Program-made: the position numbers and the translations under genes
Source: a virus
Virus record (IMG/VR): IMGVR_UViG_3300032308_002246
Span: 1 to 64,000 of that record
Strand: one strand, 5' to 3'
Length of the DNA stretch: 64,000 bases
Part shown: positions 62,201 to 64,000 of the stretch, piece by piece
Layout of the letters: each line of letters starts with the position of its first letter
Position numbering within the stretch: the first letter of the stretch is position 1
The notes under the pieces: generated by a model
Database searches by the model: none
Seen by the model: only the letters and a program-made list of their open reading frames with translations
Told to the model about the DNA's origin: nothing

Positions 62201-64000
62201 TTTTTGAGTTTAATATTTCATTTGCAGTTATATTGCTTTCGTCAATATCGGCCCATCGTTTCTTAAATTCTTCTGTTAGATGAGAGTCTTTATTGTTTTC
62301 GGCAAGTTGAAGTCTTTGTGGCGAGTAACCAGCACCCATTCTGCCGACAGGAGACGAATCTGATACTTCTTGTGCGCTTCTGGCGGCTATCCTACGACGC
62401 TTTCTCTGGATTGCATCCAGATTTATCATCCCAAAAGCTTCTGCGTAATCTTTGTCGTACTTTGCTCTCATTGCGTTGGCAAATCCGTCAAATATTGGAC
62501 GCATGCGATTTCTGGTTCTTTCAGAAATGCCCTCTTCAAAAGCGTCATCCATATGACCTGAAATGGTTTCAAAAAGGCCAGCTAGAACCCTATTGTTCAT
62601 CCATCCCTCTGAAACGATTTCATCAAGTTCGGATTCAAGCTCTCTCAGTTTTGATGCTGGATTTCTATCTGCAATAGAGTCAAAAACAATTGTTTGTGAT
62701 TTATTTTCAAAATCACGCAGTCTGCCTTTTAAGGTTTTGTGTTTTTTATTCTCTATTGCCGCATATGCCTGCTCAATGCCAATTTTCCCAATTGGCCCAT
62801 TTTCAAGCATGTCGGATAGTGCCTTATCGTTTCTTGGCCTTATTTTTGAATACTCAGGTAGATAGAGTTCGGCCCAATCAAGCAACTCATTGAGAATTTC
62901 CCTTGCCTGCGAGCGCTCTCTGTTGTTTCTTGCATTTGCTGCGGCAACAGCAAGAAGCATCGTTATCGACTTTATTAGTCCAGGGCTATCACCAAGCGCT
63001 GAAGTTGGTTTTCGCGGATTGTAGAAGTCAAGCGAAAGAACGCCTGTTTTTTGGTCGTATGATTTTGCATAATCAGAAAGTTTTAGAGTGTTATTGCTAA
63101 CTCTTTCTCTTAGCGTAAGCATCAACTCTGAGATTTCCTCAAATACTTCGTTCTGATTTGCATCAACAGAATTTGCTATATCAAGATTCCTTCTATTTTT
63201 TCTATTTTTATAATCAAGATACATGCTTGATTGTGCGTAATTTGCAAGCGGGCTCCATGAGCCAGATTGTCTTCTTTCTCTTGGATATTCAAAACCAGAA
63301 CGGTTTGCCATTGCTCCACTAGGGCCCCAAGCAAATGGGGCTGCGTCCATATAGTTGTCAACAAGCTCAGAAAATGATTCACCATTTTCTTCCAAAATTT
63401 CAGATGCAACCGAGTTTTTAATCTGCTTTACATTGGTTGCTATTGTGTTGATTTCATCACCATATGCACCAAGAGTTCTAATGGCTGTTCCTATTATTCC
63501 AAGAGAGTTTATGAGGTGTTCGTGTCTTTCAAGAACTGTTTGCTTGCCAGAGTTGTCTTGTGCGTCCGCTACTATGGCGAGGTCAATGAACGAACGACCC
63601 TTTTGGTCGTATCTGTTAAGTTTGAGTCTGCGCGAAGCTATTACACCTGCGTCGTTAATTCCAAATGCATCTTCTCTTTCGCCAATTTGTGAAACTCTTG
63701 TTTCCGGCAATAAAAGAGAAGCGATTTTGAACGCAGTATTCTTTGCCCCTTCCGTGCTGTCACCGAGAAGACCATCAATAGCAAGCTTTGTTGAATTTGT
63801 ATGCGTGTTTTCCCATATTTCTTCAAGTTGCATGTCTCTGAGGTTTAAGGCAGAAATGAATTGCTCAATTGGGTGGGAAACTGCTTTTGTGATTGAGTTT
63901 CCAAATTGCATTGCATGATTCTGGTGTGGAGTCGAATTTTTGCTATCAGATTCAAACTCTGTGTCCTTCAAAAGCATATTCATGTCTTTGAGAGTTTGCA
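50217..64000 (-). CDS. giant multi-domain polyprotein, 5' end beyond window
   Basis: At least 4,588 codons; the frame remains open past the first ATG at 63983 to the window edge, so it is partial. Thirteen short motifs of the form [GS]P[VIASTY]G[KSRNA][MIV] occur near residues 225, 401, 549, 942, 1627, 2160, 2247, 2551, 2865, 3670, 3841, 3997 and 4306. They divide it into 14 parts. Recognisable parts: several helix-turn-helix stretches (2300-2860), two Clp-N repeats (3670-3840), a Nudix hydrolase with full GX5EX7REUXEEXGU box (near 4117-4139), and a zeta-toxin-like kinase with GGASGTGKT (4393-4401). It lies upstream of the capsid gene where portal, protease or scaffold genes are usual. Confidence 0.85.
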   Translation of the reverse strand, partial: QTLKDMNMLLKDTEFESDSKNSTPHQNHAMQFGNSITKAVSHPIEQFISALNLRDMQLEEIWENTHTNSTKLAIDGLLGDSTEGAKNTAFKIASLLLPETRVSQIGEREDAFGINDAGVIASRRLKLNRYDQKGRSFIDLAIVADAQDNSGKQTVLERHEHLINSLGIIGTAIRTLGAYGDEINTIATNVKQIKNSVASEILEENGESFSELVDNYMDAAPFAWGPSGAMANRSGFEYPRERRQSGSWSPLANYAQSSMYLDYKNRKNRRNLDIANSVDANQNEVFEEISELMLTLRERVSNNTLKLSDYAKSYDQKTGVLSLDFYNPRKPTSALGDSPGLIKSITMLLAVAAANARNNRERSQAREILNELLDWAELYLPEYSKIRPRNDKALSDMLENGPIGKIGIEQAYAAIENKKHKTLKGRLRDFENKSQTIVFDSIADRNPASKLRELESELDEIVSEGWMNNRVLAGLFETISGHMDDAFEEGISERTRNRMRPIFDGFANAMRAKYDKDYAEAFGMINLDAIQRKRRRIAARSAQEVSDSSPVGRMGAGYSPQRLQLAENNKDSHLTEEFKKRWADIDESNITANEILNSKNPSLTMFDGNNLAFYWKDENSRLKYLQTANKRKLGKGYVGLPSSFGISSSFQKVKELNDSGLLEKIGLYPTKLEKHPFFVTFHGDKLVKFAGTPSDINADANSMKQILGAIHPELNPETFETVYQSWIRNPYMTISSSNGNEVGVRFGLDNDDTKMRNELRKRVRDIYDFVSRSTGGKVPKSQYPLETESGETAEIEFPATMKGLANDFFRRIQPSIANRGHSLESLSNVFNQNAEELALPETLNREQIGKFLRENFPEVLKSLKPEASKLDGITDNEVSEAVEIVSMLNDGTRVLKFGEIKELLSTKENGYEIWSNDAVDEVINTVNNYTAESGGSQFIETSAVGSMSSNTGRPSENLRDEFEAARTLRSIQRAKDMTPEQENAFRRAQWARQQLENIVEEDWVRFGPFDLTNAYRPIAEKQSGSLSFHIKSLGDRAVMEMFEEISSKFPDASNEESVKNFESRIRTALSKAARGDEITPRYPESWPPEMLDSDLNEILSPKEMAVVAQVEDQLDRETLVSMLGGELGDKDETRQEILRIVESLPKVTVPASPSSRDLIKTPEQMSQDILIEAFDGSPSSAKELVDSMSEQQLDALRKSFSVSDYTKNSFDNQNLQMQRASLIRQTSVAIAKLSQTEEGRNKIRQYVGEVADTLTDGANELLRKIQNSEIEEDDAYESLSRYVEDASSTQPISRLWFNAAAPLFSANNETSALLKASENDKKDRVNRLFAEIALSEESPEKVKNQLQRFVESNPVDGIGTREVYVASTPAGTTQSALEKKQSELISKYDGTSESAKEIIDSLTDEQIRKLWAKYIFPSLYRIGGTGPGSLIRKRSQKAAAERTQQALNRLGEKFKKSIYGLGGFVDSEGYSADDVNMLISDAISESFGVSSLENLTPEDRREYVSLVDYFLSGGRSLLGKGEYTEALRKLNSEKTPKAVQRRRIQRIDDEISAIVSDAGDKMDDAVSDLLSQYRNMSPEEIETVRKAEEEFEANQRRIRDIRAGRISPEDDFADAPDDWDDDEFSDSPVGSMARKPSGLTQKAQALLEAALNPHRKHDEQAKNEFGYIEQAAIDALGVRGINTPDGFFYTSPDEIAIDPQIEETLVNEINGLVDESFENTEFRKLKNGQLIYAPQRLTGYDAVSVQGIGADESNEQDSGVYNPEMDEDESLRPSNFNPDRHPIASALNDRYESFIGGNNNYFTRDWFHENGRYGTEAEALLRSINDEPGLVDMDKVLIYVQNQSGWLEGEDLEESIKAAESIRVPVVPQRYRSSGNGARYGMSSFSSQRRLSATEKMELDKQKKIARSKAKSSKALRDGWLKDMTSGLMLDESEIGLRDGYYPDAVIAGIKTALRENDQIDNLDSVLIAARNAANARSQAESRVKALAKVLEITQNSGDLISEIYSIDNAINELDDAEERTSRQYQERIRAQILSRVSATSSIIKAREMFIVGQKEKLRAGAINPRDYLISIQQWDSEYGPQILQMQAEIQSFSTKAEASSRARQDIIEQKNELMSRAAELKDMVADSAQYMNVLMAQRAVNESMKNLADNNGDGVIGSGPVGNMKKIGYLFGDSGAINGFDEYADNSSNLYTPFNISMTKKEKALSSVMLSQLRSVNGIQTIDLVDNRDVTARQRIESFRQNIQSSPVGAVRTLSNELTDMPTTLKNVLQNEYNRSVGKMIASEKENDIRNLINATYSSEGMPSRTSQILNEIDNGADVYSLARKNNIPVTEIFSIAAIRESLLASVKYDVQKLTLGQVADKYGFDKTRLTNAVNAYKNADKFRKSYAKMQQRFNELIPTNTLASAYSILNEEFPEITKTRGMGSAYKLVALNDETLGSVKERMARAMRLFADFPNMSPRVAAGLTGIHQDSAKSIYMALVNDGDRPSRPARRAPQNYSALPNDWDYMTYGERQDWLNSDEAKQRMGEQARNFALRQNAEDIESSGSMDGPYGAMAAALKKADLDKNIYGTNSSDENGVSPIFAWRGVKDSDLIRTGFLPTSKFIEAIPNSQNISDENFAVFLNTSPATAKKLRSGKFNLSVNAARKLAHSIGKNPENIWPAYAASEQEVGPDGDLLWIAGNWSEMKPVFESIESGQTDSEISSALGRTINPKMATARDLARNGKLEEFYKQVGKKNPSIDEASKFMSSIMPESRRDVVASFAKAGYNESDIVDTTGFNPNTVRNLLHELRKSGVAPSSVGSQEWIAKNRKAIVDDIASGMSKRQAMRKYGIGAAALNSIIQPSEENAQPRQSFRNAYEAMASGPAGAMASRRIPSDVSQSNGPTPEWDSDNPEVTVFLPDSPPVIVGNPFYGPVEARKFSDGEPKDQEALVKWFSGLGDLLKYHAFGGQLYEAAGGPDEDAPSVFPELENDKTKSVSDMIQEGQFPGLIRSMRKIMSESYNQMLLEQEITEAFGVDGYSESEDDAIEYESGFIDAESITSLDSPIAKDIMMIYRALGRTTAGFVPGDSNWINDAVRLMSRDSELERIGLNEDSRNRIKEWMRTATTREFKAAQVMSAVHSMMLDAVNDVNRAMYPISDFMGRTVADDQMLGWYLDRIFKSIYDEVGSPFVLQDIAREKGDKFVQLNPEQTERWYDSVKDLADTMGALFADAIEFSSANSKMSDDSFDMLSVAPRRAADGKFTIYGPDIVYSGFEDSRPYNKNVKWFARPGTEAEVDSLYEQYETSPDVYWWQDENGQISTDSPITTKDILAMDSGAEFSEYVKALTESLSDSPDENASAMLRQLFGITLSDGVSLNKDELALAKAYSQLSGFLRSEVDALKENQTRVSENMTMSSYFPWVNWSNSSDAYPVMSGDIASMLTPRQAERFEKINAFTEEKINSLDEDARATYQRYVESQKNTTAINNLRRTQGALNEVMTPMDSVFEQIEQLRANRNDSIRAIEILGALNGFAQEIGAEEIADTIDGLTMKVIDALNTNDENQAFSFIRDFASSAIAEKFGEYLNFFDSTISVGDAFDKIAQFIKAEDKRTQRNSLMPRYKREVIDAAPDSTFSSPRKFKNLKTFDSWLNDNGYEDLTYEYYSSEDEIPKNFFTESSELGDNRIVPPNDGPIGKMALNRYTKPNILSVVHAHEEAKLGKSSEVTIPHLLLGLARENIGKKSVNQSIAGRVLNRLGIDVNDLRNAVNNATTQNLDENAEKVISLSFGARKTMINSVREALNRGENIIDTEHLIAAIAKTEDGRDDGLSNILQSLGTSKAELLAESISTLKRFSMGRFPNESGPVGKMGIARDAILQKDRELEALRAENNSSNLWFNRDRNPAIRNNTASDSEQVQELQRLMDLYVSGVANRSIPAYDFREGASPFASDSILPTNSSFIYGEIGEEPSDIVGAIAYRSNLIEAMVDRSGKDYKNYTDLVAKAKSIFNNDKHIELFNDDSPTGSMSTFDGLIKSFEGIYGMPEMQPQDEYYETVYGPRDIASDNLRRAAYLQSNYSPLDISKNLTSGDDEDVTWSTNNWSLAKNKLTQASDAVIIRMNNNDLRSAEVLMIDRKSGPFTNAKALVGGLRDGNEDYMTTATREGLEEVGIDLESSIEAKPLGIITSPDWDPRFVKGARVGAGLFVVPWDSNVTAASDAKAANWVPLEDIARGKYPIAFGHAEWLRRAVAKMGKDYEGSNSADPFSDLRMSLAMRLNILAKAQRIRNQRIIARINKIRAEKDAERFLPNDKMPHPLMPWGVDFKSDSWNPDGPVGKVAKPSRPIVDKSLAEDLDLLGYQSGYSIDELNSSDPISTSQKYRLNGNRVSDDRYNGLWVPYIENSIARVSKPEFDSGNEQPTVYVLGGASGTGKTNARNTNFAGIPSYEDAVVVDPDDAKMIMPEARYWFEKRLPDAANLTHTESRALAASLMRRAASEGVDMTYDTSGQFNDGNRDLINWKNAGYKVVAHYFFSPDDVILERNAERFERTGRMVPDWIPPAINRTLYFQLPNLDPFFDELFVYDTTNDPMNPIMIARRAINEQLEVMDPKLFDFANFDRGR

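Overview
This window is a segment of the genome of a large tailed double-stranded DNA phage, or prophage-like element, of an actinobacterium. The phage evidence is an HK97-type major capsid protein, a tRNA cluster, a single-strand binding protein, a primase-helicase and dense overlapping small genes. The actinobacterial host is inferred from three WhiB-like iron-sulfur proteins, a family essentially restricted to Actinobacteria and their phages. The modest GC content, cobalamin-dependent ribonucleotide reductase and many oxygenases would suit a freshwater low-GC actinobacterium, but that is inference. No integrase, terminase, portal or tail genes were recognised, so the window is only part of the genome.

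Layout. (1) 1-620: tRNA genes on the minus strand (Thr, a degenerate tRNA-like gene, Ser, Asn, Arg). (2) 620-8,793: about 20 small minus-strand genes in overlapping operons, mostly unknown, with an XRE regulator, ribbon-helix-helix proteins and candidate replication accessory proteins. Five copies of a roughly 120-base non-coding element lie between them. (3) 8,836-12,522: a gene-free 3.7 kb array of 19 units, each opened by TAGTCCCG (or AGCCCCG) and filled with long imperfect hairpins. It sits near the switch from minus to plus transcription. (4) 12.5-29 kb: replication and nucleic-acid genes, mostly plus: SSB, cytosine-5 methyltransferase, a DUF1599-like protein, SNF2/HARP helicase, WhiB proteins, thioredoxin, DUF932 and primase-helicase, then a minus block with a TauD/AsnO-like oxygenase. 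A strand-polar hexamer RCCCGT recurs about 30 times here. (5) 28-31 kb: a compositionally odd stretch with short repeats and strong hairpins. (6) 31-37 kb: class II ribonucleotide reductase followed by two 2-oxoglutarate oxygenases, an FkbM-like methyltransferase, a ferritin-like diiron protein and another methyltransferase, then tRNA-Met. (7) 37-47 kb: a LamG-like polyproline protein, a third WhiB, secreted proteins including a lysozyme-like protein, a pyrimidine-dimer-glycosylase-like protein, a glycosyltransferase, a PhyH-like oxygenase and a methyltransferase. (8) 47-64 kb, minus: nuclease, Asp/Asn-hydroxylase-like protein, major capsid protein, a small protein, and a giant ORF of at least 4,588 codons that runs off the end of the window.

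The two most notable systems are the giant ORF and the hairpin array. The giant ORF carries 13 copies of a short motif close to GPVGKM that separate otherwise unrelated domains (helix-turn-helix, Clp-N repeats, Nudix, zeta-like kinase), which looks like a proteolytically processed polyprotein. The array pairs a fixed boundary motif with hairpins whose arms change in compensating ways between units, which looks like a family of structured RNAs or single-stranded DNA elements. It may be linked to replication.
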